Below, in pieces: positions 25,056 to 37,174 of a DNA stretch of 64,000 bases; position 1 is the stretch's first letter, and every line of letters begins with the position of its first letter. Below the pieces are notes generated by a model. It did no database searches. It was not told the DNA's origin and was given only the letters and a program-made list of their open reading frames with translations. Location: NCBI RefSeq assembly GCF_014650715.1, contig NZ_BMVM01000021.1, positions 1 through 64,000 of the forward strand, read 5' to 3'. The stretch comes from Streptomyces bluensis. Lineage in GTDB: Bacteria; Actinomycetota; Actinomycetes; Streptomycetales; Streptomycetaceae. The translations under genes were made by a program, and so were the position numbers.

Positions 25056-26837
25056 GTGCAGTTCGAGGTGTGGGCACCGCAGGCCGACCGCGTGACGCTT
25101 CATTGCGCGGACTCCACGCGCGCGTTGACACGCGATCCGGAGCGGACGGGATGGTGGACGGGTGAGGCGGACGCGGCGGACGGGACACGGTACGGGTTCG
25201 CGCTCGACGACGGCCCCGTGCTGCCCGATCCGCGCTCGCGCCGCCAGCCGGACGGGCCGGACGGCCCGAGCGCGGTGGTCGACCACGAGCGGTACGCGTG
25301 GCGGGTGCCGTGGGCGGGGCGCGCCCTGCCGGGTGCGGTGCTGTACGAGCTGCACGTGGGCACGTACACGCGCGAGGGCACCCTGGACGCGGCGGCCGAG
25401 CGGCTCGGGCATCTGGCCGAACTGGGCGTCACGCATGTGCAGTTGATGCCGCTGTGCCCGTTCCCCGGAGTGCACGGCTGGGGGTACGAGGGCGTCTCGC
25501 TGTGGGCCGTGCACGAGCCGTACGGCGGGCCCGAGGCGCTGAAGCGTTTTGTCGACCGGGCGCACGAGCTGGGTCTGGGGGTCGTCCTGGACGTCGTGCA
25601 CAACCACCTGGGCCCGTCCGGCAACCACCTGCCCGCGTTCGGCCCCTACTTCACCGACACACACCACACACCCTGGGGCGCGGCCGTGAACCTGGACGCG
25701 CCGGGCTCGGACGAGGTGCGCGCGTATCTGGCCGGCAGCGCGCTGGCGTGGCTGCGGGACTACCGGCTCGACGGGCTGCGTCTGGACGCGGTGCACGCGC
25801 TGAAGGACACGCGCGCCCGGCACTTCCTGGAGGAGCTGTCGACGGCGGTGGACACGCTCGCCGCCGAACTGCACAGGCCGCTGTTCCTGATCGCCGAGTC
25901 GGACCTGAACGACCCGCGGGTCATCACCGCCCGCGCGGAGGGCGGGCTCGGGGTGCACGCGCAGTGGAACGACGACTTCCACCACGCGCTGCACACCACG
26001 CTCACCGGTGAGGCCCAGGGGTACTACGCGGACTTCGCCCGCGCCCCCTTCGCGGCCCTGGCGAAGACGCTCACGGACGGCTTCTTCCACGACGGCACGT
26101 ACTCGACGTTCCGCGGCCGCCGGCACGGCCGGCCGCTGGACCGTACGCGGCTCTCGGCGCACCGGCTGCTCGGCTACACGCAGACCCACGACCAGGTCGG
26201 CAACCGCGCCCAGGGCGACCGTCTGGCGGCCGCGCTGTTGCCGGAGTCCCCCGGGCTGCTGGCCTGCGCCGCCGCCCTGGTGCTCACCGGGCCCTTCACA
26301 CCGATGCTGTTCATGGGCGAGGAGTGGGCGGCGGGCACGCCCTGGCAGTTCTTCACCGACCACACGGACCCGGAGCTCGCCGAGGCCGTACGCCAGGGCA
26401 GACGCCGTGAGTTCGCGGCGCACGGCTGGGCCGAAGGGGCCGCGCCCCGGCCGGGGTACATCGACAACATTCCCGACCCGCAGGACCCGGCGACCCGCGA
26501 CCGTTCCTGTCTCGACTGGTCCGAGCCGGACAGCGAGCCCCACGCGCGCGTGCTCGCCTGGTACCGGGAGCTCATCGCGCTGCGCCACGCCCAGCCCGAC
26601 CTCACGGACCCCGACCTCGCGGACACCAAGGTCGCCTACGACGAGGACGCCCGCTGGTTCGCGTTCCGCAGGGGTGACGTCCGGGTGGCCGTGAACCTCG
26701 GCGGGGAGACGGCGGCGATCCCGCTCGGCGTGCGCCACGCGCGCGTGCTGGCCGCGTGGGAGCCGGTTCAGGCGCCGGGGGCCGACGGGGTGTTGAACGT
26801 GCCGGGCGAGTCGTGTGTGGTGCTGACGCAGGATTGA
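25056..26837 (+). CDS. treZ: Malto-oligosyltrehalose trehalohydrolase (TreZ)
   Basis: 593 aa. GH13 enzyme that cuts trehalose from the maltooligosyl-trehalose made by TreY. N-terminal beta-domain (VQFEVWAPQADRVTLH), then the barrel with D244 (LRLDAVHAL), E281 (LIAESDLND) and D379 (QTHDQVGNR). GTG 25056 with GAAGGGGA just upstream starts exactly at the conserved N-terminus, so the 18 upstream codons are excluded. With glgX and treY it completes a glycogen-to-trehalose route. Confidence 0.95.
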   Translation: MQFEVWAPQADRVTLHCADSTRALTRDPERTGWWTGEADAADGTRYGFALDDGPVLPDPRSRRQPDGPDGPSAVVDHERYAWRVPWAGRALPGAVLYELHVGTYTREGTLDAAAERLGHLAELGVTHVQLMPLCPFPGVHGWGYEGVSLWAVHEPYGGPEALKRFVDRAHELGLGVVLDVVHNHLGPSGNHLPAFGPYFTDTHHTPWGAAVNLDAPGSDEVRAYLAGSALAWLRDYRLDGLRLDAVHALKDTRARHFLEELSTAVDTLAAELHRPLFLIAESDLNDPRVITARAEGGLGVHAQWNDDFHHALHTTLTGEAQGYYADFARAPFAALAKTLTDGFFHDGTYSTFRGRRHGRPLDRTRLSAHRLLGYTQTHDQVGNRAQGDRLAAALLPESPGLLACAAALVLTGPFTPMLFMGEEWAAGTPWQFFTDHTDPELAEAVRQGRRREFAAHGWAEGAAPRPGYIDNIPDPQDPATRDRSCLDWSEPDSEPHARVLAWYRELIALRHAQPDLTDPDLADTKVAYDEDARWFAFRRGDVRVAVNLGGETAAIPLGVRHARVLAAWEPVQAPGADGVLNVPGESCVVLTQD

Positions 26838-26864
26838 GGCAGGCGCACCACTGGCGCGCGGGAG

Positions 26865-27788
26865 CTACAGCGCCTCGTCCGGCCCGTCCCGCAGCTCCGT
26901 GACCCGCTCCAGCAGGATCGCCTCCCATGCCCTCCGCACCTGCTCCCGCAGCGGCGGGAGGGGTCCGGCGTCGCGGCCCCGGACCGTCTCGGACAGGCGG
27001 ATCACCGTGTCGCAGCGGGCCAGCCACAGGCCGCGCAGACAGGGGCGCGCGCCGTACCCGGCGAGCGTCGCGGCGCGCACCGCGGCCGGGGCCCCGACGG
27101 CGCGGGCGAGGCCGGCGATGTCCTCGGCGGGGTCGCCGACCACCGCGCCGGTCCAGTCGAGGACACCACGCACCCGGCCGTCGGCGCTCACCACGAGGTG
27201 CTCGCCGTGAAGGGCGTGATGGACGAGGACGGGGGCGGGCGCGGTGAGCTGGGCGGCGGCGCGCGGGGTGAGCTGGGTGAGCCGCGTGGGGTCGAACTCG
27301 TCGGCCTCGGCGAGGTGTTCGGCGGCCCGTACGGCGGCCCGGCGGAACGCCTCCAGGGAGCGTGGCGCGACGCGCGGGACGCCGAGCGCCTCGGCCTGCC
27401 GGACGGGAACCTCACGCAGGCCGGTGAGGAGCCCGGCCAGGTCGTCCTCGCCTACGGCGGAGACGTCGTGGTCCTCGGCGGTGCCGCCGGGCAGCCGTGT
27501 GTCGAGCGTGTAGGTCAGGCCGGCCGCCCACTCGCCATGGGCGACGCTGACCGGGACGCCGACCCCGAGGTGCGGGCGGACCAGGTCGCGCAGCCGGAGC
27601 TCGCGCCGCTGCCGTACGGCGCGGTCGCGGTCCGGGGCGAGCCGCAGCACATGGCGGGTGCCGACCCACCAGGTGAAGTGCTCGCCGCCCTCGGCGACGG
27701 GCCGTACGTCGGGTCCGCCACCGCCCGGCAACAGGGAACGGGCCAGTCGGCGGACGGTGTCCGCGGTGGGGGGCGGTGCCTGGGTCAT
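26865..27788 (-). CDS. APH-family protein with degenerate catalytic loop
   Basis: 307 aa from ATG 27788 (alternative ATGs at 27806 and 27848; none has a strong RBS). APH-like layout: GGEHFTWWVGTRHVLRLAPD in the N-lobe and VLDWTGAVVGDPAEDIAGL in the C-lobe. The catalytic loop, normally HGD...N, reads LVHHALHGEHLVV: the catalytic Asp is replaced by Ala and the metal-binding Asn by His, while the later D of LDW is kept. It may be an inactive or repurposed kinase-fold protein. Convergent with treZ. Confidence 0.78.
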   Translation of the reverse strand: MTQAPPPTADTVRRLARSLLPGGGGPDVRPVAEGGEHFTWWVGTRHVLRLAPDRDRAVRQRRELRLRDLVRPHLGVGVPVSVAHGEWAAGLTYTLDTRLPGGTAEDHDVSAVGEDDLAGLLTGLREVPVRQAEALGVPRVAPRSLEAFRRAAVRAAEHLAEADEFDPTRLTQLTPRAAAQLTAPAPVLVHHALHGEHLVVSADGRVRGVLDWTGAVVGDPAEDIAGLARAVGAPAAVRAATLAGYGARPCLRGLWLARCDTVIRLSETVRGRDAGPLPPLREQVRRAWEAILLERVTELRDGPDEAL

Positions 27789-27879
27789 GGGTCGCGCCGT
27801 CGTCATCCGGGGGGTCGGGGGCTCCTGGCTGCTCGTCCGGTACGGCATACCCGGCGGGAGACCGGGAAGGCCGTGGACG

Positions 27880-29013
27880 TCATTCGACTATCGCCATGTC
27901 GCGCGCCGTCGTGTTGAGGCGGCGTCCGCCGTCCTCGGTCACGGTGACGATGTCCTCGACGCGTACCCCGAAACGGCCGGGCAGGTAGATCCCCGGCTCG
28001 ACGGAGAAGCACATGCCGGGCACCAGGGGCCGCTCCTCGCCCTCGACCATGTAGGGCGGCTCGTGCGTCGTGACGCCGATGCCGTGTCCGGTGCGGTGGA
28101 TGAAGTACGCGCCGTACCCGGCCTCGGTGATCACGGCGCGGGCCGCCCGGTCGACGTCCTGGCAGGCGGCGCCCGGCCGGACCGCCCGGAAGCCCTCCTC
28201 CTGGGCCGCGCGCACGATGTCGTGCACCCGGCGCTCCTCGGCGTCCGGCTCGCCGACGTGGACGGTGCGGGAGGTGTCGGAGCCGTAGCCGTGCTTCAGG
28301 CCGCCGAAGTCGAGGACGACCATGTCGCCGCGTTCGATGACGCGGTCGCCCGCCTCGTGGTGGGGGTTGGCGCCGTTCGGGCCCGAGGCGACGATCGTGA
28401 AGTCGACCTGGGCGTGCCCGAACCGCCGCAGCAGGCCGGCGAGATCGGCGGCGACCTCGGTCTCCCGCCGTCCGGCGAAACGAACCTTCAGGATCTCCTC
28501 GTACGCCGCGTCGGCGGCCGCGCCCGCGGCCGCCAGGCGCTCAAGTTCCGCCGCGTCCTTGACGGCCCGCAGCATCGGCAGAGCCTCGGTGAGGGACACA
28601 TAGGCCGTGTCCGGCAGCCGGTTCTGCAGGCCGAGCAGGTGCATGGCCCAGGTGTTGTCGCTGACGCCGAAGCGGCCGGCGCCGCCGCTGCGGCCGGCAC
28701 GGCCGAGGAGGTCCGCGGCGGTCCCGTAGGGGTCCGTGCCGTCGGTCCAGTCGCGCAGGGCCAGCATCGGCGCGGCCTTCGCCGCGTCCGGCGCCTCCAG
28801 GGCCGGGACGACCAGCGCGGGGTCCTCGCCGGGCCGCAGGACCAGCAGCGTCAGCCGTTCCGTCTCCGGCGGCCGGTAGCCCGTCAGCCACACCAGGTCG
28901 GGTCCGGGCGCGATCAGGACGCCGTCGAGACCGGCGTCCCCGGCGGCCCGTGCCGCCCGTCGCATACGGGCCGTGTAGTCGTCGGCAGTGAAGGGCGCGG
29001 GCGTGCCGGTCAT
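27880..29013 (-). CDS. M24-family metallopeptidase (Xaa-Pro aminopeptidase-like)
   Basis: 377 aa. N-terminal creatinase domain (GLDGVLIAPGPDLVWLTGY) and C-terminal pita-bread domain with the five metal ligands in VVLDFGG, GSDTSRTVHVG, HRTGHGIGVTTHEPP, SVEPGIY and VRVEDIVTV. It probably removes N-terminal residues before proline or cleaves Xaa-Pro dipeptides in the cytoplasm. ATG 29013 has GGAGGA six bases upstream. Confidence 0.93.
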   Translation of the reverse strand: MTGTPAPFTADDYTARMRRAARAAGDAGLDGVLIAPGPDLVWLTGYRPPETERLTLLVLRPGEDPALVVPALEAPDAAKAAPMLALRDWTDGTDPYGTAADLLGRAGRSGGAGRFGVSDNTWAMHLLGLQNRLPDTAYVSLTEALPMLRAVKDAAELERLAAAGAAADAAYEEILKVRFAGRRETEVAADLAGLLRRFGHAQVDFTIVASGPNGANPHHEAGDRVIERGDMVVLDFGGLKHGYGSDTSRTVHVGEPDAEERRVHDIVRAAQEEGFRAVRPGAACQDVDRAARAVITEAGYGAYFIHRTGHGIGVTTHEPPYMVEGEERPLVPGMCFSVEPGIYLPGRFGVRVEDIVTVTEDGGRRLNTTARDMAIVE

Positions 29014-29132
29014 CGATTCCTCCGTGCGTCGGTTCCTCGGTGCGTCCTCCGTGCGTCCGGAGTCTCCCCAGGGTCCACGGGCAGCATCCTGCCCCTCCCC
29101 CGCGGCGTGCGCGAGCCGATTGCGGTGTGGCG

Positions 29133-29966
29133 TCAGCTCTCCAGGGCCAGCCGCGCCCCGAGGAGCAGCAGGACGCCTCCGGAGACCTGCTCCAGACGCC
29201 GGCGCACACCCCTGCGGGACAGCACGGCCTTCATACGGCCCACGAACCACACGTACATGCTGTAGTAACCCGTCTCGTAGACCGCCCAGAGCGCCGCGAG
29301 CCCGATCATGGTGGGCAGGTGCGGTGCGCCCTCGGGCACGAACTGCGGCAGGAACGACAGCGCGAAGATCGCCGCCTTGGGGTTGGCGAGGTTGAGCAGC
29401 AGCCCGCCCCGGTACGCGGCCCAGTCGCTCTTCTCGGTGCCCGCCCAGTCGGCCTCCGCCTGCCGCCCGTCGGCGCGGCGCGCCTGGCGCAGCGTCTGGA
29501 TACCGAAGACGACGAGGACGGCCGCGCCGACGATACGCAGGACGTCGTACGCGAACTCCGACGCGGCGAGCAGCGCGGTCAGACCACACGCGGCGACGAC
29601 ACCCCAGACGAAGACCCCCGTCTCGTTGCCCAGCACCGTGAGGATTCCGGAGCGTCTGCCGCGCAGCGACTGCTTGATGATCAGCACGGTGCTGGGCCCT
29701 GTCGTCAAACTCCCGTCGTCCGCCCGGAGGGCGGGCCCTGCGGCGTCTGGTGCGTGCTCTCGGCGTGCCGGGTGGAAGCCCTCGTACTGGATGTACTAGG
29801 GCTTTCGCCCGGTGCGGCGAGTGGGGGTACCTCCCACGCCCTTAAGGCAGTGGGGGAGTGTGCCGGGCGTCGTGGGGCAGGCGGGAGTTTGACGACAGGG
29901 CCCAGGGCCGGGCGAGGCGGCGATCAGCGTGCAGGCGCCGAGGAAGGCGACAAGGGTGCTCAGCAT
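29133..29966 (-). pseudogene. lysE-family amino-acid exporter gene interrupted by a MITE-like element
   Basis: The N-terminal 21 codons (29966-29904) encode MLSTLVAFLGACTLIAASPGP, and the rest (29693-29133) encodes STVLIIKQSLRGRRSG... to the end. Removing the intervening 210 bp rejoins them in frame to a normal 207-aa LysE translocator with the family's ASPGPSTVLI motif. With the insert, the first frame stops inside the element (29796). A TTG at 29708 near the element's edge could still express a protein of about 191 aa lacking most of the first helix, so partial function is not excluded. Confidence 0.88.
29694..29903. mobile_element. 210-bp non-autonomous (MITE-like) element with 22-bp perfect terminal inverted repeats
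   Basis: The left end 29694-29715 begins GGGCCCTGTCGTCAAACT, and the right end 29882-29903 is its exact reverse complement. The internal ~166 bp has short palindromes but no room for a transposase. It sits precisely inside lysE between CT and AG of a CTAG-like target; no clear target duplication is visible unless hidden in the terminal G/C run. It probably derives from, and is mobilised by, an IS of the IS5-like group, an inference from end structure only. Confidence 0.85.
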
Positions 29967-30034
29967 GGGCCCATCGTGCCCCAGCCCGCCGACCGTGAGG
30001 GAGGCGGGCCTGACGGGGCCCTCCGGCGCGGGTG

Positions 30035-30676
30035 TCAGGTGACGACCCCGGGGACCGTGGTCAGCCGTTGCCGGGTGCCGTCCGCGTGCCGCACCGTGAG
30101 CCTGACCGGTCTGCCGGGGTCCGCGGACGCGACGGCCCGTACGAGATCGGCGGCTCGTGTGACACGGGTACCGCCGAAGGCCAGCAGGAGGTCTCCGCGG
30201 ACGAGGCCCGCGGTGTGGGCGGGGCCGGGGACGTGGACGCCCACGACGAGCGCGCCCGCGCGCCCGGAGGAGTCGACGACCTCGGCACCCAGCGTGGCCC
30301 GCACCACGGTGCTCAGGGCGGTGGGAGCGGAAACACCTTGCTGCGCGACGGACTTGGGGGCGTCGGACAGCGGTGTGGAGCGGCCCGGCAGCGGCGGTGC
30401 GCCCGGCCACCGGCCGGACGCACCGGGTGCGCCCGCCTGCTGGCGCAGCTCCGCCAGCTTGCTCATTCCGATGACGGCGGCGCCGACGGTGCCGAGTCCC
30501 ACCCCCGCCAGCAGCAGGACCATGGCGGCGAGCACGGCGAGAAGCGCGGTGGTGAGCCGTTTCCCGCGGCGGGGTGCGGCGTGCGGGCGCCGGGCGGGGC
30601 CGGGCGGGGCAGACGGGCCGGCACCGCCCGGCTCCTGGCCGGGCATGGGCTTCGGTCGCAACACGGTCTCTTCCAT
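30035..30676 (-). CDS. Single-pass membrane PDZ-domain protein
   Basis: 213 aa. Cytoplasmic Pro/Arg-rich N-terminus, one membrane helix (residues 41-70), then an extracellular PDZ domain (ALVVGVHVPGPAHTAGLVRGD, LLLAFGGTRVTRAADL). It resembles the C-terminal part of HtrA/DegP-type proteases, but there is no trypsin-like protease domain and no catalytic triad. It may act as a substrate- or partner-binding adaptor at the membrane. ATG 30676 has GGAGG about 10 nt upstream. Confidence 0.82.
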   Translation of the reverse strand: MEETVLRPKPMPGQEPGGAGPSAPPGPARRPHAAPRRGKRLTTALLAVLAAMVLLLAGVGLGTVGAAVIGMSKLAELRQQAGAPGASGRWPGAPPLPGRSTPLSDAPKSVAQQGVSAPTALSTVVRATLGAEVVDSSGRAGALVVGVHVPGPAHTAGLVRGDLLLAFGGTRVTRAADLVRAVASADPGRPVRLTVRHADGTRQRLTTVPGVVT

Positions 30677-30774
30677 CAGTCGATCGCCTCCGGAAGTCGA
30701 TCTACCCGGCGCACGACGGTGCGACGATCCACGAAAGAGTGAGACTGCCACCGCATCATGCCCCCGTCCTCACG

Positions 30775-32985
<2,211 letters not shown>

Positions 32986-33092
32986 GGCCGGGCCCTACCC
33001 GTGGCCCCCCACAAGCATCCACGGGGTGGCACATGATCACACCATCGCGTGAACGACGGCCAGAAGGGCGCCCGCGTGTCAGGGCCGTGCCC

Positions 33093-34226
33093 TCAGGGCC
33101 TCACTTGGATCAGCGCATGCGTGCCGCTCGTCCGCCAGCCCTGTCCCTCCGCGGCGACGAGGGCGGGCTCCGTACGCTCGTCGAGCCCGGTGATCACATC
33201 CGACTTGAGGGTGCGCAGGGCCGCCACCGGGCCGGGGAAGTACGCCGTCGGCGCCGCGAACGGGGTGGTCGGCGGCCACAGGCGGTCACCCACGAGACGA
33301 CGGTAGTTGAGGTCGCCCTTCATGATCGTGAGGTCGGCCGCCGCGAACTGAGCGCGGAGATCGTCCGGCATGTCCGCGTACGGCAGGGGGCCGCAGGAGA
33401 AGGGGTGGGCGCGGACGGTGAGGCGGCCGTCGCTCAGGGCGGACCACAGGCTCCGGCCGACGGGGGCCTCGGCGGCCACCAGGTGGCGTACGGCGTCGAC
33501 GACGTCGGCGGTCGTGGCGTCCGAGACGTAGTACGGGTACGGCTTGAGGTGCAGTACGGCCCGCTCGATACGGTCGTGCCGGAGGAGGTGCTCGGCGAGG
33601 AGCAGGTCGGGGATGAGTTCGCGGCCGGCGTTGTCGGCGACGACGACCAGCGTGCCCCCGGTCAGCAGCGGCCACAGCGACTCGCTGTCATCCGCCACGA
33701 GTTCGGGGGTGGCGGAGTTCTCGTCGCCCGCCTGGATGCGGAAGCCGAGGTCCGCCCGGTTGCCCCACAGCGAGCCGTGCAGCAGGGCCAGGAGCTGCTC
33801 CTCGGCGGGCAGGCCGTCCAGCCGGTCGAGCGCCGCGATCTCCTCTGCGGCCTGAGGGGTGTCGAGCTCGGCGAGCTTGAACGGGCGGAACGGATCGACG
33901 CCCTGCCAGGGGCCGGGGCCGAAGTAGCCGACGGCGCGCAGCAGCCTGCGGTAGAAGTAGCTCTCCGACCACAGGAACGGCACCTCGAACCAGGACCGGC
34001 CGGCGTACTCGTCCACGCCCCACGCCTCCCACCAGGCGTCACCGTCCAGGGGTTCGATCGCGCCGTCGACCGCGCTCTTCAGCAGCGCGTCCAGCGCCCG
34101 GTGCTGTTCGGGGCCGTACGGGAAGGCGTCCCGTACCTTGCGGATGAGCGCGGGGTGGCGTTCGGCCAGCACGCTGTGCGGGAAGGAGGCCGGATCGGCG
34201 CTGTCGATGACGGGGGCGTCAGGCAT
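33093..34226 (-). CDS. ARMT1-type damage-control phosphatase (DUF89)
   Basis: 377 aa. DUF89 signature: VVVADNAGRELIPDLLLAE with the metal-binding Asp-Asn pair, IMKGDLNYRRLVGD and LKSDVITGL, as in the damage-control phosphatases that hydrolyse toxic sugar-phosphate side products. It starts at ATG 34226 with GGAGGAG nine bases upstream, overlapping the end of the zinc-ribbon gene by 8 nt. Divalent-metal-dependent; substrate unknown. Confidence 0.85.
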   Translation of the reverse strand: MPDAPVIDSADPASFPHSVLAERHPALIRKVRDAFPYGPEQHRALDALLKSAVDGAIEPLDGDAWWEAWGVDEYAGRSWFEVPFLWSESYFYRRLLRAVGYFGPGPWQGVDPFRPFKLAELDTPQAAEEIAALDRLDGLPAEEQLLALLHGSLWGNRADLGFRIQAGDENSATPELVADDSESLWPLLTGGTLVVVADNAGRELIPDLLLAEHLLRHDRIERAVLHLKPYPYYVSDATTADVVDAVRHLVAAEAPVGRSLWSALSDGRLTVRAHPFSCGPLPYADMPDDLRAQFAAADLTIMKGDLNYRRLVGDRLWPPTTPFAAPTAYFPGPVAALRTLKSDVITGLDERTEPALVAAEGQGWRTSGTHALIQVRP

Positions 34227-34794
34227 GGTCGGGGGCTCCTCCCTGGCGGACCGGGATGCCGTCAGGCAGGGCCACGTCCTTGGCCCGCGCATCGAGCCGC
34301 GTGCCGTAACCGGCTTCGGTCCACACGTACTTCTGATACTGCTCGGGGGTCAGGACACCCGGCCAGGGCGTGCTGTCGGCGTAGAACACCGACGCGCAGC
34401 CGGGGCAGTAGGACGCCGAGCGCGACAGCTCCTCGGCACGCGCCCGACCCGCCGCCACGACGCGGCGCTCCCGTGCCTCCCCGCGGATCACAGCGACCGT
34501 GCCGACGAGCAGCAGCACCGCAAGGAGCGAACCGCCGATCGTGTAGAGCGGCTTGTCGCCCTGCACTCCGCTGTACGCGAGGCCGGCGCCCACGCCGGTC
34601 ATCAGCGCGCCCTCGACGAAGTGCAGCCAGGAGTCGCCGCGGGACGCCACCCCGGGCTCGCTCGCCAGCCGGTCGGACAGGCCGTCGCGCAGGGACGCCG
34701 GGTCGGCGCGGGTCTCCTGGACGGTACGGACCTCGGTTCCACCGCAGCCGGGACACTGCGCTCGGGCGGGCTCTGGGGCCCCCACACTCTCCAT
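34219..34794 (-). CDS. Zinc-ribbon membrane protein of unknown function
   Basis: 191 aa. Two cysteine knuckles, CPGC at 14-17 and CPGC at 130-133, flank two membrane helices (about 59-77 and 83-103), so both cysteine pairs would be on the same side and could bind one zinc. The C-terminal third includes VFYADSTPWPGVLTPEQYQKY. It is translationally coupled (8-nt overlap) to the ARMT1 phosphatase gene, suggesting a joint role; I do not recognise the family. Confidence 0.7.
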   Translation of the reverse strand: MESVGAPEPARAQCPGCGGTEVRTVQETRADPASLRDGLSDRLASEPGVASRGDSWLHFVEGALMTGVGAGLAYSGVQGDKPLYTIGGSLLAVLLLVGTVAVIRGEARERRVVAAGRARAEELSRSASYCPGCASVFYADSTPWPGVLTPEQYQKYVWTEAGYGTRLDARAKDVALPDGIPVRQGGAPDHA

Positions 34795-34878
34795 GCGCCT
34801 ACGCTAACGGCCGGCCGGTGCCCGCTCGCATCGGCCGGCCGCTTCGTATGGGGGTGGCGGTCGGAAGGACTGGCCAGT

Positions 34879-34920
34879 CGGCTCAGAAAGTCCGGCTCAG
34901 AATGTCCGGCTCAGAAAGCC
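34879..34920. repeat. Three tandem copies of a 14-bp unit
   Basis: Units CGGCTCAGAAAGTC (34879-34892), CGGCTCAGAATGTC (34893-34906) and CGGCTCAGAAAGCC (34907-34920). The CTCAGAA core recurs at the protease stop codon just downstream (about 34938), so the array looks like amplification of the end of that gene. Confidence 0.8.
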
Positions 34921-34937
34921 GGCTGGGGAAGTCCCCC

Positions 34938-36758
<1,821 letters not shown>

Positions 36759-37174
36759 GGGCTTGCCTTTCTTGGCCGGCTCCGGGCAGTTCCGGAGCGG
36801 CGGGGGAGTCGCTTCGTCGTCGAAGCGGCGGGGGGAGGAACGAGAAAGGTGCGGCGCTGGGGGGCCGGCCTGGCGCGAGCCGACCCCTTCGGGGTTACCT
36901 GTGGGTCAGCTGTGGCTGGAATATAGGCATCGCCCAGGTCATGTGAATACGGGGAAAACCCTCTACCGGACGGGGAACTCACCCTCGCCGCCCGCCACTT
37001 GGCCGGTTGGGTCCCCTTTGGTATGGGTTCCACCCCCTCGCCGCGGGCGGTGCGCGCCGCCCGCGACCGGCGTTGAACGGACGCGTCCGGTGGCTCGTAC
37101 CAGTCGGTGCACCGCTCCTGCCGACCGGAGGGCCGGTGCACCGCCCCTGTCGACGGCCGAGGAGGGTCCACCGA
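36759..37174. other. Divergent intergenic region (protease / LPMO)
   Basis: 416 bp without a gene. It carries both promoters, which I cannot place with confidence. A CGCTTCG...CGAAGCG hairpin occurs near 36811-36828. The perfect 12-bp palindrome CGGACGCGTCCG (37078-37089) lies 86 bp before the LPMO start and could be an operator. I see no DasR-type TGGTCTAGACCA site. Confidence 0.5.

Noticed and set aside
29133..29708. LysE exporter read as an intact 191-aa gene
   Set aside because: The usual N-terminal helix is missing and is found in the same frame on the other side of the 210-bp element, so the gene is interrupted.
29690..29907. Target-site duplication around the MITE
   Set aside because: The flanks CT and AG rejoin directly to the coding sequence and no repeated bases can be separated from the terminal G/C runs, so none is claimed.
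30035..30676. PDZ protein as an HtrA-type protease
   Set aside because: There is no trypsin-like domain and no Ser-His-Asp triad before the PDZ domain.
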